Notes: generated from the letters alone by a model not told the origin. A stretch of 64,000 nt of DNA from Iamia sp038233075 (GCA_038233075.1 JBBSMQ010000016.1:20624-84623); one strand, 5' to 3'. Counted from the first letter of the stretch, positions 10,937 to 20,047 are shown. Program-made: numbers and translations.

Positions 10937-11431
10937 ATGACCGCAGAGGAGAGCAGTGAAGCGCACCTACCAACCCAATGTCCGTCGTCGCTCCAAGCGC
11001 CACGGCTTCCGCAAGAGGATGTCGACCCGCGCCGGGCGCGCCGTGGTGCGCAACCGACGCCACAAGGGCCGCGCCCGGCTGTCCGCCTGATCGTCCCCCT
11101 TCGTGACCGCCGCACCCTTCGCCTCGTCGGTGACCAGGGACGCCGGGGCCGGTCCGGTCCGGTGAGCGTCCGCCACGCCGGCACCCCGGACCGCGACCGG
11201 TGCCTGGTCGCCTTCGCCATCGGTCGCCAGACTGGCACCGCGGTGGTCCGCAACCGCATCCGCCGCCGCCTCCGCGCCGCCCTCTCCGATCTGGCTGCGG
11301 CCGACGGCGTGCCCGCCGGGGCGGTGGTCGTGTCCGCCGGCGCACCGGTGGTGGGCGCTCCCTTCCCCTCGGTGCGCGCCGATCTGCGCCGAGCGCTGGC
11401 TCGGGCGACCGCGCCCGTCTCGTCGCCATGA
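10937..11431 (+). CDS. rnpA: RNase P protein component, long reading frame enclosing rpmH
   Basis: RNase P protein, the cofactor of the RNase P ribozyme that matures tRNA 5' ends. The recognisable protein begins around residue 51 (IVPLRDRRTLRLVG) and carries the RNR signature VVRNRIRRRLRAAL; the C-terminus ends at 11431. No ATG, GTG or TTG lies in frame near residue 51, only CTG at 11087 or ATC at 11090. The frame stays open back to an ATG at 10937 with AGGAGG four nt upstream, which would give 164 aa and enclose rpmH entirely in another frame, the arrangement known for Thermus RNase P protein. So either the protein has a roughly 50-residue N-terminal extension, or it starts at CTG overlapping the rpmH stop. 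The product is certain; the start is open. Confidence 0.8.
   Translation: MTAEESSEAHLPTQCPSSLQAPRLPQEDVDPRRARRGAQPTPQGPRPAVRLIVPLRDRRTLRLVGDQGRRGRSGPVSVRHAGTPDRDRCLVAFAIGRQTGTAVVRNRIRRRLRAALSDLAAADGVPAGAVVVSAGAPVVGAPFPSVRADLRRALARATAPVSSP
10956..11090 (+). CDS. rpmH: 50S ribosomal protein L34
   Basis: L34, 44 aa, starting GTG with the family signature KRTYQPNVRRRSKRHGFRKR and ending GRARLSA. AGAGGAG precedes the start with about five nt spacing. It is too short for usual ORF cut-offs. It lies wholly inside the longer out-of-frame rnpA reading frame that starts 19 nt upstream. It is the first gene on the plus-strand side of the origin. Confidence 0.97.
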   Translation: MKRTYQPNVRRRSKRHGFRKRMSTRAGRAVVRNRRHKGRARLSA

Positions 11432-11706
11432 GCGCCACGTCGCTGACGACGGCTGCGACCCGTCCCGGCCCAGTGGCTCGGGCGCTGCGCGCGCTGGTCC
11501 TCGGCTACCAGGCGGCCCGGTCGGGTCGCCCCTCGCCCTGTCGCTTCCACCCATCGTGCTCGGCCTACGCCGCCGACGCCCTCGCCGCCCATGGTGCGGC
11601 CCGGGGCTCGTGGCTGGCGCTGCGTCGACTGGGTCGCTGCCGACCGTTCGGCGGCCAGGGGTGGGACCCTGTCCCCGACGCCCGTCCCGATGATCGGATC
11701 GCCTGA
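11428..11706 (+). CDS. yidD: Membrane protein insertion efficiency factor YidD
   Basis: A 92-aa YidD protein assisting YidC-dependent membrane insertion. The family signature CRFHPSCSAYAADAL is at about residues 39-53, then LALRRLGRCRPFGGQGWDPVP. The ATG overlaps the rnpA stop as ATGA, and the stop overlaps the yidC ATG by one base, so translation is probably coupled. Confidence 0.93.
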   Translation: MSATSLTTAATRPGPVARALRALVLGYQAARSGRPSPCRFHPSCSAYAADALAAHGAARGSWLALRRLGRCRPFGGQGWDPVPDARPDDRIA

Positions 11707-12962
11707 TGGACTTCCTGTTCGACGCCATCGCCACCGTCCTGTCCTACTGCTACGACCTCACCAGCTCCTTCGGTGGGGCGATCATGCTGCTCACCCTGGC
11801 GGTGATGGTCGTGGTCACACCCCTCACCCTGAAGAGCACCCGCTCGATGATCGCCATGCAGCAGCTCCAGCCCGAGCTGCGCAAGCTGCAGGCCAAGTAC
11901 AAAGACGATCGCCAGAAGCTCAACGAAGAGATGATGGCGTTCTACAAGGAGCACAACATCAACCCGCTCGGCGGCTGCCTGCCCCTCGTGGTCCAGATGC
12001 CGGTGTTCATCGTCCTCTACCGGGTGCTGCTGGGCCTGGTGAAGCTCCCCGGCTTCGGTGAGGACATGGGTCGGGCCGCCGGGCTCGCGGCCCGCAACCC
12101 CGGGGGTGGGGGCTTGTACCGAGGCTTCGGCACCTTCGACCCCGGCTACCTGTCGCACGACACGGCCCTCTACCAGGCGCTCGACGGTGTTCGGGAGATG
12201 AACTCCTTCGGTCTCGACCTGGCCGACACCGTCACCAACCGGCTCTCCGAGGGCGTGGCGGCCGCGCTCCCCTACCTGGTGCTGGTGGCGCTCATCGGCC
12301 TCTCCGCCTGGTACCAGCAGCGCCAGATCCAGGCTCGCAACGCCGGCAACCAGCCGCAGGTCAACCCTCAGCAGCAGATGCTCATGAAGGTCATGCCGTT
12401 CTTCCTGCCGGTGATCTCCTTGACGTTGCCCGCCGGCATCGTCCTGTACTTCCTGGTGTCGAACAGCTACCGCATCGTGCAGCAGGCCTTCATCACCCGG
12501 ACGATGTACGGCGACAGGGAAGGAGCCGACGGCGGGGGGAATGTCCCGTCGCGGCGCGACACCGTCCCCAGCGGCAGCAAGGGCCTGCTGGGTGGTCTCA
12601 TCCAGCTGCCCGCGAAGGACGGTGCCGGGGGCGGGGCCAAGGGCAACGGCGCGGGCGCCAACGGGGCCAAGACCCCGACCGCGAAGGGCGGGGCCAAGGC
12701 CCGCACCTCGACCAAGTCCACCAAGGCCAACGCCGGTCCCAAGGGCTCGGGCGCCAAGGCACCGACGGCCAAGGGCGCCGGGTCCAAGTCCTCCGCCAAG
12801 ACAACGGCGAAGGGCGGGGCCAAGGCCACCGCCGAGGGCGGGGCCCGCCGGGATGCCGGCGCGGCGGCGCCCGCCCGCAAGGCGCCGGCGCGCCAGGCTC
12901 CGGCCCGACCCCCGGCGCCCACCAACCAGAACCGCTCCAAGAAGAAGAGGAAGAGGAACTAG
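11706..12962 (+). CDS. yidC: Membrane protein insertase YidC/Oxa1
   Basis: YidC insertase, 418 aa. Hydrophobic segments lie near residues 15-40, 90-115, 180-205 and 230-260, and the LKSTRSMIAMQQLQPELRKL cytoplasmic loop is typical. Residues about 290-418 form a long Ala/Lys/Gly-rich tail with repeated KGGAK and KAPTAKG units ending in a basic NRSKKKRKRN patch. Such tails in Gram-positive insertases can contact ribosomes (family knowledge); here the tail is unusually long. It overlaps yidD by one base and is followed by jag. Confidence 0.95.
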   Translation: MDFLFDAIATVLSYCYDLTSSFGGAIMLLTLAVMVVVTPLTLKSTRSMIAMQQLQPELRKLQAKYKDDRQKLNEEMMAFYKEHNINPLGGCLPLVVQMPVFIVLYRVLLGLVKLPGFGEDMGRAAGLAARNPGGGGLYRGFGTFDPGYLSHDTALYQALDGVREMNSFGLDLADTVTNRLSEGVAAALPYLVLVALIGLSAWYQQRQIQARNAGNQPQVNPQQQMLMKVMPFFLPVISLTLPAGIVLYFLVSNSYRIVQQAFITRTMYGDREGADGGGNVPSRRDTVPSGSKGLLGGLIQLPAKDGAGGGAKGNGAGANGAKTPTAKGGAKARTSTKSTKANAGPKGSGAKAPTAKGAGSKSSAKTTAKGGAKATAEGGARRDAGAAAPARKAPARQAPARPPAPTNQNRSKKKRKRN

Positions 12963-12967
12963 TCGAC

Positions 12968-13843
12968 GTGGAATGGGTCGAGAACGCCGCCAACACCGTC
13001 GAGGAAGCGAAGGATCGCGTCCTCGACGACCTGGGCATCGACGAGATCGATGCAGAGATCGAGATCCTGGAAGAACCCCGTCCGGGGCTCTTCGGCCGGA
13101 CCAAGGGCAAGGCGCGGGTGCGGGCCCGCGTCCGACCACGCCCCCAGCCCCCCAAGCAGGAGCGCCGAGAGCGTCGGCGGGGTGGCGGCAAGGGGGGGTC
13201 GGGCGCCAAGTCCGGTTCTGGTCGGTCGGGTCGAGGTTCCTCGGCAACCGCCGAGGCCGACGAACGTCAGTTGGGTGACGGAGGGGGCCGGTCGGGTCGA
13301 GGCTCGGGCCCGGACCAACCTGTCGACACGGGGTCGTCTGCACCCCCAGGAGGAGACCCAGTGGAGACCAACACCATGACCCTCGATGAACACGTCGCTT
13401 GCGTGGAGGGCTTCGTCACCGGACTGGTGGAGGCCTTTGGTGCCGAGGCCGACGTCGAGGTGGTCGAGATCGACGACGAGACCCGCGAGGTGCGGGTGCA
13501 CGGCGAAGACCTCGGGCTGCTGATCGGCCCAAGGGGCGACACCCTCCAGGCCGTGCACGAGCTGGCCCGGACGGTGGTGTTCCGCCAGGCTCCGGATGGT
13601 CAGGACGGGCGGGTGCGGATCGACATCGGGGGCTACCGCGAGCGGCGCCGCGCCGCGCTGGAGCGGTTCGCGACCGACATCGCCCAGCAGGTCGCCACCT
13701 CCGGGACGGTGAAGTCGCTCGAGCCCATGGCGCCCCCGGATCGCAAGGTCGTCCACGATGCGATCAACGGCATCGACGGGGTGCGCACCAGCTCCCAGGG
13801 TGAGGAGCCTCGGCGTCGGGTGGTCGTCTCGCCCGAGGACTGA
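12968..13843 (+). CDS. jag: Jag/KhpB RNA-binding protein (Jag_N, KH, R3H)
   Basis: A 291-aa RNA-binding protein of the Jag/SpoIIIJ-associated family. The Jag_N domain occupies 1-50 (EEAKDRVLDDLGI, then PGLFGRTKGKARVRARVRP). A charged, Gly-rich linker covers about 55-130, then the KH domain (LGLLIGPRGDTLQAVHEL) and the R3H domain (RERRRAALERFATDIA, PMAPPDRKVVHDAI). The GTG at 12968 is five bases after the yidC stop. It probably shares the yidC mRNA. Confidence 0.94.
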   Translation: MEWVENAANTVEEAKDRVLDDLGIDEIDAEIEILEEPRPGLFGRTKGKARVRARVRPRPQPPKQERRERRRGGGKGGSGAKSGSGRSGRGSSATAEADERQLGDGGGRSGRGSGPDQPVDTGSSAPPGGDPVETNTMTLDEHVACVEGFVTGLVEAFGAEADVEVVEIDDETREVRVHGEDLGLLIGPRGDTLQAVHELARTVVFRQAPDGQDGRVRIDIGGYRERRRAALERFATDIAQQVATSGTVKSLEPMAPPDRKVVHDAINGIDGVRTSSQGEEPRRRVVVSPED

Positions 13844-13897
13844 CCCCGGCCCCAGCCCATCCCCTCGGGCCCGGTACCACGTGTTGACGGATCGCCG

Positions 13898-14506
13898 ATG
13901 ACGAGCCTGACCGAGGTGCTCGAGCGACAGCGGGCTCGAGGTGTTCTCGGGGCCGATCAGGTGACCCAGCTGCGGACCCACAGCCGGGGCTTCGCCACCG
14001 CCCTCGGCGCGGTTCCCGATCGAGCCCTCGACCTGGGCAGTGGCGGCGGGGTCCCGGGGCTGGTCCTGGCCGCCGAACGCTGGCCGAGCACCGACCTGGT
14101 CCTCCTCGACGCCAGCCAGCGCCGCTGCACGTACCTGGAGCTGGCGGTGACGCAGCTCGGTCTCCCCCGCGTGGTCGTCCGCTGGGCCCGGGCCGAAGCG
14201 GCGGGACGCGACGAGGCGCTGCGGGGCCGCCTCGACGCGGTCGTGGCCCGGAGCTTCGGTCCACCGGCGGTGGTGGCCGAATGCGCCGCACCCCTGCTGG
14301 CGGTGGGCGGGGCCCTGGCGGTGAGTGAGCCCCCGGAGGGCGCCGACCGCCGCTGGGACGAGACCGCGCTGGCGCGCCTGGGCCTGGAGCACGAGGTCTC
14401 CGACCGGATCGACGGGTCGTGGTTCACCCGGCTGCGCCAGGTCCGTCCGTGCCCCAACATCTACCCGCGCCGGGTGGGCCTCCCGACCCGCCGTCCCCTG
14501 TTCTGA
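13898..14506 (+). CDS. rsmG: 16S rRNA (guanine-N7) methyltransferase RsmG
   Basis: RsmG/GidB, 202 aa, which methylates N7 of G527 in 16S rRNA. The SAM-binding motif LDLGSGGGVPGLVLA is near residues 43-57, followed by LLDASQRRCTYL and VVVRWARAEAAGR. It is the last gene of the rpmH-rnpA-yidD-yidC-jag-rsmG series. Downstream parA is normally adjacent, but here 5.6 kb intervene. Confidence 0.95.
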   Translation: MTSLTEVLERQRARGVLGADQVTQLRTHSRGFATALGAVPDRALDLGSGGGVPGLVLAAERWPSTDLVLLDASQRRCTYLELAVTQLGLPRVVVRWARAEAAGRDEALRGRLDAVVARSFGPPAVVAECAAPLLAVGGALAVSEPPEGADRRWDETALARLGLEHEVSDRIDGSWFTRLRQVRPCPNIYPRRVGLPTRRPLF

Positions 14507-15261
14507 CAGATCGTCAACTTCTTCGCTTCACGGCACCCGTGTCGTCCGGCGTCGTGTGGATGGTGGGCGCCTGACCCCCTCAGGCCCGCGGACGGCGGAA
14601 GTCGGTTCGGGCTGGGCCACCCGCCAACGGCTGCGGAACCATGGGCCTCGGGCATGGCGTCTGGATCTGGTGGAGCCTGCGCGACGGGTTCGATGGAACG
14701 GCGGGCTGCGAGGGAGTCAGCCGCCATCCCCGCAGCGGCGACATCGGGCGCGAACCTTTGGATGGCTGCATCGCCGACCCCGCCCGGCGCCCCGGGAGGT
14801 CCTCTCTTCCCGTGGTCGGTACGGTGTGGCCCCGCTCACCTCCCGCATAAGCCCGGTCCCGTGGGCAGGCTCGCCATGGCTCAGCGCACCGTCGGTCGGG
14901 CCTCCCGTGCGCAACCCCGGCGCGCCAGGTGTCCCGCCGGCCGTCGGACCCGTGGTGGAAGGCGCGGACGTGGGCATCTCCCCCGACGTCTGACCGCGTT
15001 GGATCCGGACGGGCGGGGCCAGGAGGGCGTCGGACGGCTGTTCCACGTGGAACGCGGGCGGGTGACGAGACCTCGTCGAACCGACGACGCGCGAGGTGGT
15101 CTCGCTCCCGTCGGACATGCGTCCGCTCGCCAGCCTTCGGGCCACACCCGAGGCCGCTGGCGAGCGCCGCGTCGGGTCAGCCGGCCGTCCGTCCTCCCTC
15201 CCGCTCGGGGGCACGGCCGGGCGACCGCAGTGACGATGGAGTCGTCGGCCTGTGCGCACCG
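14507..15261. other. Region without recognisable genes after rsmG
   Basis: No reading frame here resembles a known protein; the long frames show arginine/proline/serine-rich translations typical of antisense or non-coding GC-rich DNA. The region contains one perfect parS-like palindrome (15040-15053). Confidence 0.6.
15040..15053. promoter_or_regulatory. parS site 1
   Basis: Perfect palindrome GTTCCACGTGGAAC, differing from canonical GTTTCACGTGAAAC at one symmetric position per arm. It is identical to two further copies upstream of parA, so it is a probable ParB nucleation site. Confidence 0.85.
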
Positions 15262-15477
15262 ATGTTCGAACCGCCGTTCGAAGCCGCCAAGTGCCCAGGA
15301 GGGGCCGGCCACCCGAGAGGTCCGTCGGAACGCGGATGGCCCGAGCTCGCGAGCTCGGGTGAGGGACTCGCCGAGCACATCGAGCACATCGATCTGCTCG
15401 AGCGGCGCGGCGACTGGTTCGCCCACCACGTCAGCCGCTCGCTGGCCGCAACGTTGGGCCGGTTAGCCACGGGCTGA
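15262..15477 (+). CDS. Short unidentified reading frame, possibly a gene remnant
   Basis: The last 40 codons (EGLAEHIEHIDLLERRGDWF...) have strong G/C at third positions and read like a natural helical protein end, stopping at TGA. The ATG at 15262 is the nearest start, but there is no Shine-Dalgarno sequence and the first 30 residues look non-natural. I do not recognise the family. It may be the 3' end of a lost gene. Confidence 0.25.
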   Translation: MFEPPFEAAKCPGGAGHPRGPSERGWPELASSGEGLAEHIEHIDLLERRGDWFAHHVSRSLAATLGRLATG

Positions 15478-15583
15478 TCGCCCTCGATGAGCTGCCCAAC
15501 GACAGCCCGGTTCGCGTTTCCCCTCGGAGGCCGCTACCTCGAACAGGACGACGATGTGGAAGAGAGGGGGCGTCCGCGCCCGA

Positions 15584-15705
15584 TACCGCCCCGACGGCGT
15601 CGCACCATCGACCCGACCGCTCACCCTGGTCCTCGACGGCGTCGCCGACCACGCCGACGCCTACAGCTTCATCGTCACCAACCTGACCGGTCGCGATGAG
15701 CTGGC
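15584..15705 (+). pseudogene. Transposase-like fragment (possibly IS1380 family)
   Basis: In the frame starting near 15554, residues LTLVLDGVADHADAYSFIV followed by TNLTG resemble the stretch of IS1380-type DDE transposases around the beta-strand that precedes the late acidic residue. Both flanks are unrelated. Family assignment is tentative and from memory of the motif. Confidence 0.3.
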
Positions 15706-15714
15706 GGGACTCGT

Positions 15715-15855
15715 CGAGGGTGGCCTGACCAGGCGGAGCTCGCCTCGGCCCAGCAGCGGCTTGATCGTGTTGTCGGCGTCCCGGCGCCCTCGGCCTTGCC
15801 GGTGCCCACGATGGGGTGGAGCTCCTCGATGAGAGTGATGACCTCCTCCCATCGA
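15715..15855 (-). pseudogene. Fragment of a Clp-type AAA+ ATPase
   Basis: The minus strand reads EVITLIEELHPIVGTGKAEGAG, then after a frame change DADNTIKPLLGRGELRLV. This matches the Walker B region of ClpB/ClpC, where the family has ELHT-VGAG-AEGA, N-LKP-LARGEL. Only about 45 residues remain and a frameshift separates the halves, so it is a dead fragment. It abuts the IstB remnant on the opposite strand. Confidence 0.6.
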
Positions 15856-16145
15856 CCTGTCCTCCGACCTCCACCCCGCCGGATTCGACGCGCACATGCC
15901 AAGACCATCGCCAACGCCACCGTCCACTCCACTGCGCCCATATCGGTGCCAGCATCCGTCTCACTCACGCCACCACCGGCAAGGGGGAGAAGCCCGTGAC
16001 CTGACCCCGGGCGGAATGAGCGGCCACCGCTGGGCAGGACGAGTGGCCATGGGTGGGAGCCCAGTTGGCGACGACTGGGGTAAATCAGTGACCATCACCG
16101 GGCAGGCGCACCGTCCGTCCCCCAGCAGATCCCACTGATCGTTGA
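15851..16145 (+). mobile_element. Decayed IS21-family right end (istB 3' remnant), copy A
   Basis: The plus strand reads IDLSSDLHPAGFDAHMP, then frameshifted KTIANATVH, then THATTGKGEKPVT and a stop at 16004, matching the IstB C-terminus. Downstream, GGGCAG and CAGATCCCACTGATCGTTGA (16126-16145) match the terminal repeats of copy B near 19.2 kb in inverted orientation. Only the 3' end survives and it carries frameshifts. Confidence 0.65.
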
Positions 16146-16326
16146 GGCCTGCGGGCTATGGGAGGCAGCGGTCGGCCGCCGGCAGGCATGCCGGGCTGGT
16201 CCCCCCAGCGTGTCCCCTGGCGTGCGCAGGCTCCCGCGACGCGTCCTCCCCGGCGACTGGCGCCTTCGATCGATCTCGGCTGTCGACAGACCCTGTAGGT
16301 AGCCGCTCCCCGCATCGGTCCGACGA
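16146..16326. other. Short gap without recognisable genes
   Basis: Between the IS21 remnant and the hypothetical gene at 16327-16665; no coding signal or structured repeat seen. Confidence 0.4.
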
Positions 16327-16665
16327 TCAGCGCGGCGCGAGCTGGGCATTGGCGACGATGGAGTGACCCGCGTGCCGTCGAGTGCGAGAGGAGCCTGATC
16401 GGTCGTCGAACCCGGTCACCAGGTCGTTGGTGCCATCGCGACCTCCACGCTGGGGCGACGTCGCGAGGAGGCTGTCCTGGCTGGCAGTGCGCGACTTGTC
16501 GAGGTCGTCGGCCTCCAGCGCCTTGGCGGGCGGCTCCCCTGAGATGGCGCACGATCCTCCGGCGGTGATGTAGCCCCACACGTCCATTTCGTGGATGGGC
16601 AACCCGTTGGCTGCGATCCCCAGTCGGCGCCCGGCAGGCGAAGGCCCCTTGCTGAACAATCCCAC
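16327..16665 (-). CDS. Small hypothetical protein (possibly degraded)
   Basis: A 112-aa frame from GTG at 16665 with AAGGGG about seven nt upstream. Residues 1-55 (MGLFSKGPSPAGRRLGIAAN, then GLPIHEMDVWGYITAGG and CAISGEPPAKALEADDLDK) read like a natural compact protein. Residues 60-112 are Ser/Arg-rich and look out of frame, so the 3' half may be frameshifted. Family not recognised. It is one of very few coding-like segments between rsmG and parA. Confidence 0.45.
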   Translation of the reverse strand: MGLFSKGPSPAGRRLGIAANGLPIHEMDVWGYITAGGSCAISGEPPAKALEADDLDKSRTASQDSLLATSPQRGGRDGTNDLVTGFDDRSGSSRTRRHAGHSIVANAQLAPR

Positions 16666-17087
16666 GCAGCTTCCCCTTCTGATGCTGTCGTGTCAGCCGC
16701 CTCGTTGTAGCCGAGGCACGCGCGCTACTGCGAGATGTCCCAGGGTCGAATCCGACGCCTCCTGGGTCGTGGTGGGAGTATCCAAGCCCAGCCGAGGGGA
16801 ACCGCGGCGGGTGCGAGCTGCCACGAATGCCGGTGCCGCCGCGCAGAGAACGGGTCGCTCATCGGGTTCGGCACCTGACCACGCTCGGTGCGGCCGCCAG
16901 CGGGAACCCGATGGCCGTCGCTGGGCAATCTTCGGTGGCCGCTGACACTGGTGCGACCACCGAAGCAGGCCCGGATCCCTGGGGTGAAGATGCGCGCGTA
17001 CTCCGACACAGCGTGTTCGGTGCGCATTGCATCCCTCCCGGGTGGGCGCCAGGCCATGTGGACCTTGGTGGCTTCTCCCGGAAGCTC

Positions 17088-17110
17088 GGATGGAAGGGTG
17101 CCACCTGCGG
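17088..17110 (-). repeat. Diverged copy of the GGACGGAAGGGCGCCACATGCGG repeat
   Basis: GGATGGAAGGG then TGCCACCTGCGG matches the reverse complement of the repeat at 37.4-37.5 kb at roughly 20 of 23 positions. Confidence 0.5.
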
Positions 17111-17747
17111 TCAGGTCCCAGGTTGGGAAGGTGGACGGCCTGCGCTCCAGGTCAACCAGCTCCGGTACTCCCGGCTGTCGGACCGGATGGGCGCCAGATG
17201 CAACCGTTTCGCCGGCGCACGAGGGGGTGAGGTCGCTCTGGCGGCCCGACGGTCGTCATCGGTCCCCAGGTGGTGATCCGAGGAGGACACTGGGCACCAC
17301 CGACGGCTCGGGCGGCGAGGCGGTCGGTGGTGCCCGAGGGCGAGCCCCTGGCGCGGACACCCGGGGCCCTGCGTGCTGAGGGCGGCGAATGGGCGGGTTG
17401 GGGCCGAGGGGGCTCCACCGTTGGTCGGTTGGGTGTGGGCCGTTCGGGAGGTGAGGAGCGGTCCCCGACGTCGGCGGGAGCTGGCATGAACGATGGGTTC
17501 ACCACGATCGGCGGGTCGAGCTGGGCTCCGGACGGTTGGCCCTCAGGCCGGCCTTGAGCCCGGGGCCGGGCGGATCGCGGCGGTCCATCCGAACAGGTGA
17601 GAGTTGTGCACGGGTCTGGCGCGAGCGCCATGGTCGGTCGGTGCCGTCGGGGGCGGTGTCGGGTGCTGGTCCTTCGGAGTGCCGAAGGGTGAGGGCCGAA
17701 CGCGGGTCACCTCATGCCGCAGAGGTCCGCCGCTAGCGTGCGGCGCC

Positions 17748-17761
17748 GTTCCACGTGGAAC
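17748..17761. promoter_or_regulatory. parS site 2
   Basis: Perfect palindrome GTTCCACGTGGAAC, 2708 bp from site 1 and 2300 bp from site 3, in otherwise non-coding DNA. Confidence 0.85.
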
Positions 17762-19173
17762 ATTGGTGGCCTTCGGTGAACGTCCGAGGGAACCTGAGCA
17801 GGCGGAGGCCGTTCGTCGCGTCGGGCCGAGTCCGGCGGATCGCCCTGAGCTGAGGCGTGCCGCAGCGTCGGTGGTCGGCGGGGCCTGCTCGTGGGCCGTC
17901 TCTTGTTGGGCGGCCCCGTTTTGAGGTGCGTGGCTGGTTCATCCATCGTCGAAAGCACAGGACGCTCGTCCTGCAGTCCGACACGCTCCCCGAGGCGATG
18001 ACGAGCCGCGACTGCGGGGAACGGTCGGTCCCCCCGTCGGACGGTCTCGCCGCCGCGGCAAGGTCGCGAGAGCCGGGGGACCAGAGCGTGGGTGGGCGTG
18101 AGTCGCGAGGGTCGGCTCTTGCCCCTCAAAGTCCCCCCTTGACCATCGATCCCACCGACCAGTCTCACCCGCCCGAGAGAGCCACGAGGGGGCCGTGGGT
18201 GAGGCCGGCCGGGGGGCGTCCCTCATTCATGAAGCCGGCCGTCCGCAGCGACGATCGTGAGCGGATCGACGTGGCGCGAAGGGCCTGGCGTCGTGTCCGG
18301 GCCGGCCGGGGGGGCACGGGGAGTGAGGAGATCGAAGCTCCAGTCCGTGCGTCGCTCGATCCTCCCGAACCGGAAGGGGCCCTGACCCGCGCCGTCCCCC
18401 GGTTCCCTTCGGCGTCGATCGGGCACGAGCCACCCTCCCGATCCAGGGTGCTCGGGGCCCGCGAGCCCACAGCTCGACCGGGCATCCTGCGGACTTCGGC
18501 GGCTCTCAGCACGGACACGGCAGGACGCTTCTCACCCCATCCGGGTGGCGGGCCGACGATGAGGAGCTCTCTAGCACGGCAGAGCTGGCGCTCTCCTGGT
18601 CGGAAGCGAACGTCCTTCGACCGGGTCTGCGCCCGTCAGTGGCGATCGACTCGCGGTTCGCTGCGAGCGGGTGCCTCGTTCGCCAGGCGCAGCCGACCCG
18701 GCTGTCCTGCCGACGTGTGGACGGCGTCGAGGTCCGACAGGTTGGGGGAGCGTCGCTCGCCTCGTGAGACGAGCGACGTGGTGCCGACCGCGAGCGGCCG
18801 CCGGGGTGCCGAGATCGAACGCCCTGGCGCCGATCAGCACAGCCTGACGAGTATCGATGTTTGACTGGCCTCGTCGCCCTCGCCCGGTCATCGGGGAAAC
18901 CCGGCCCGCCCGGCGTGGGACCGTTCTGGAGGTCGCCCGGTGACCGGTCCGTCGGCGCCCCCGCTCCCGGCCCGTCGGGGCATGCGACGGAGGGGGTCGG
19001 AGCACGGGCTGGGCCAACCGTGCCGGAAGGAGCACGCACACCTGGTCGCCGATGAGACAGGGCTTGCCCACCGTCGACGGGCCGACCGCGGTTGCGACGC
19101 ACGGATCGAGACGAGGGGGCGCGAGGACCTCTGGGTCCGCTCGTGATCATTCGTCGTCTCCGAGGACGTCCCT

Positions 19174-19428
19174 TGTCAACGGTCAGTGGGATCTGCCCGG
19201 TGGTGGCCAGTGGAACTGCCCGGGGGTCAGGTCAGGGGCTTCACCCCTTGCTGGTGGTGGCTTGGGTGAGGCGGATGGTGTCGCCGGTGGTGAGCACGAT
19301 GTGGGCGTGGTGGAGGAGCCGGTCGATGGTGGCGTTGGCGGATGGGTCTTGGGCATGAGCTCGTCGAAGCCGGCGGGGTGGAGGTTCGAGGACAGGGCGA
19401 TGACCAGCTTCTCGTAGGCGGCGTCGAG
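19174..19428 (-). mobile_element. Decayed IS21-family right end (istB 3' remnant), copy B
   Basis: The minus strand reads LDAAYEKLVIALSSNLHP then AGFDELMPKT. A 2-nt insertion shifts the frame, which continues as SANATIDRLLHHAHIVLTTG and DTIRLTQATTSKG, the IstB C-terminus. Downstream are two imperfect direct repeats, CAGTGGGATCTGCCCGG (from 19184) and CAGTGGAACTGCCCGG (from 19208), typical of IS21 terminal repeats; the end TGTCAAC is near 19174-19180. The element is truncated upstream and frameshifted, so inactive. Confidence 0.75.
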
Positions 19429-20047
19429 CCCAGCCCGCCCGGGCTGGCCTCATGGACCTCGTCGCCGTCTCGGAGCATCGCCTTTGCTGTGTCGGGTCTC
19501 CGGATCGTCAGCGCGGTCCTGACCCCCTGTGTCCTGAGAGCCTGTCGCGCATGCTTCACCAGGTCAGGCGCCCATATCCCACGCCCGCGGCTTCGGGCCG
19601 TCGACAGGTGCCCCAGCATCGGATCGAGACGAGCCTCCGGGAATCGTGTAGGTGACGGCGGCGGCTTCGCCAACAGCCTCCGAGACGAACGACGGGCCGG
19701 GTCATGTTGGGCGCCCTGGCGTCTGCCATCCTCTGGCCCCCTTCTCGGGGGGCGGTCATCGGGCGCACCCCCCCAGGAGGGTGACGATCTCGGCGTTGGT
19801 CCGCGACTCGGGCCCGGCTTCGCCCCGCACCCCGCCCCATGGCGGCCAAACGAGGGTGGCCGTCGCGCTGGCATGTCCGCCAACCGGGCGCGATGTCGCC
19901 GTGCCCGCGGGTCCGCGCCTTCCGCTGGTTGCCTGCCCGTGGCATCCGGAGCCTGGCCCTCAGCGCTGCGGATCGGGCGACCGCTGGCTGCCGGTCGGAG
20001 GCGAGCCTCGTGCTGCCAGTTGTCCGGGCCGGGTCCGCCCGTGGGCT
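19429..20047. other. Gene-free stretch upstream of parA
   Basis: No recognisable coding sequence on either strand. It ends at parS site 3. Confidence 0.5.

Larger units (their letters stand above)
16666..19173. other. 2.5-kb gene desert with parS site 2
   Basis: I find no frame with a recognisable product on either strand. Long frames exist only because GC-rich DNA lacks stops. It holds parS site 2 and a diverged copy of the intergenic repeat at 17088-17110. No tRNA, rRNA or CRISPR-like repeats were seen. Confidence 0.6.

Noticed and set aside
16725..17057. Minus-strand frame containing MRTEHAVSEYARIFTPGIRA
   Set aside because: The opening looks protein-like, but the rest is Arg/Pro-rich and there is no ribosome binding site; not supported as a gene.
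17857..18864. Open frame of 335 codons in the parS desert
   Set aside because: Arg/Ser/Pro-rich translation, no start signal, no resemblance to a protein; open only because of high GC.
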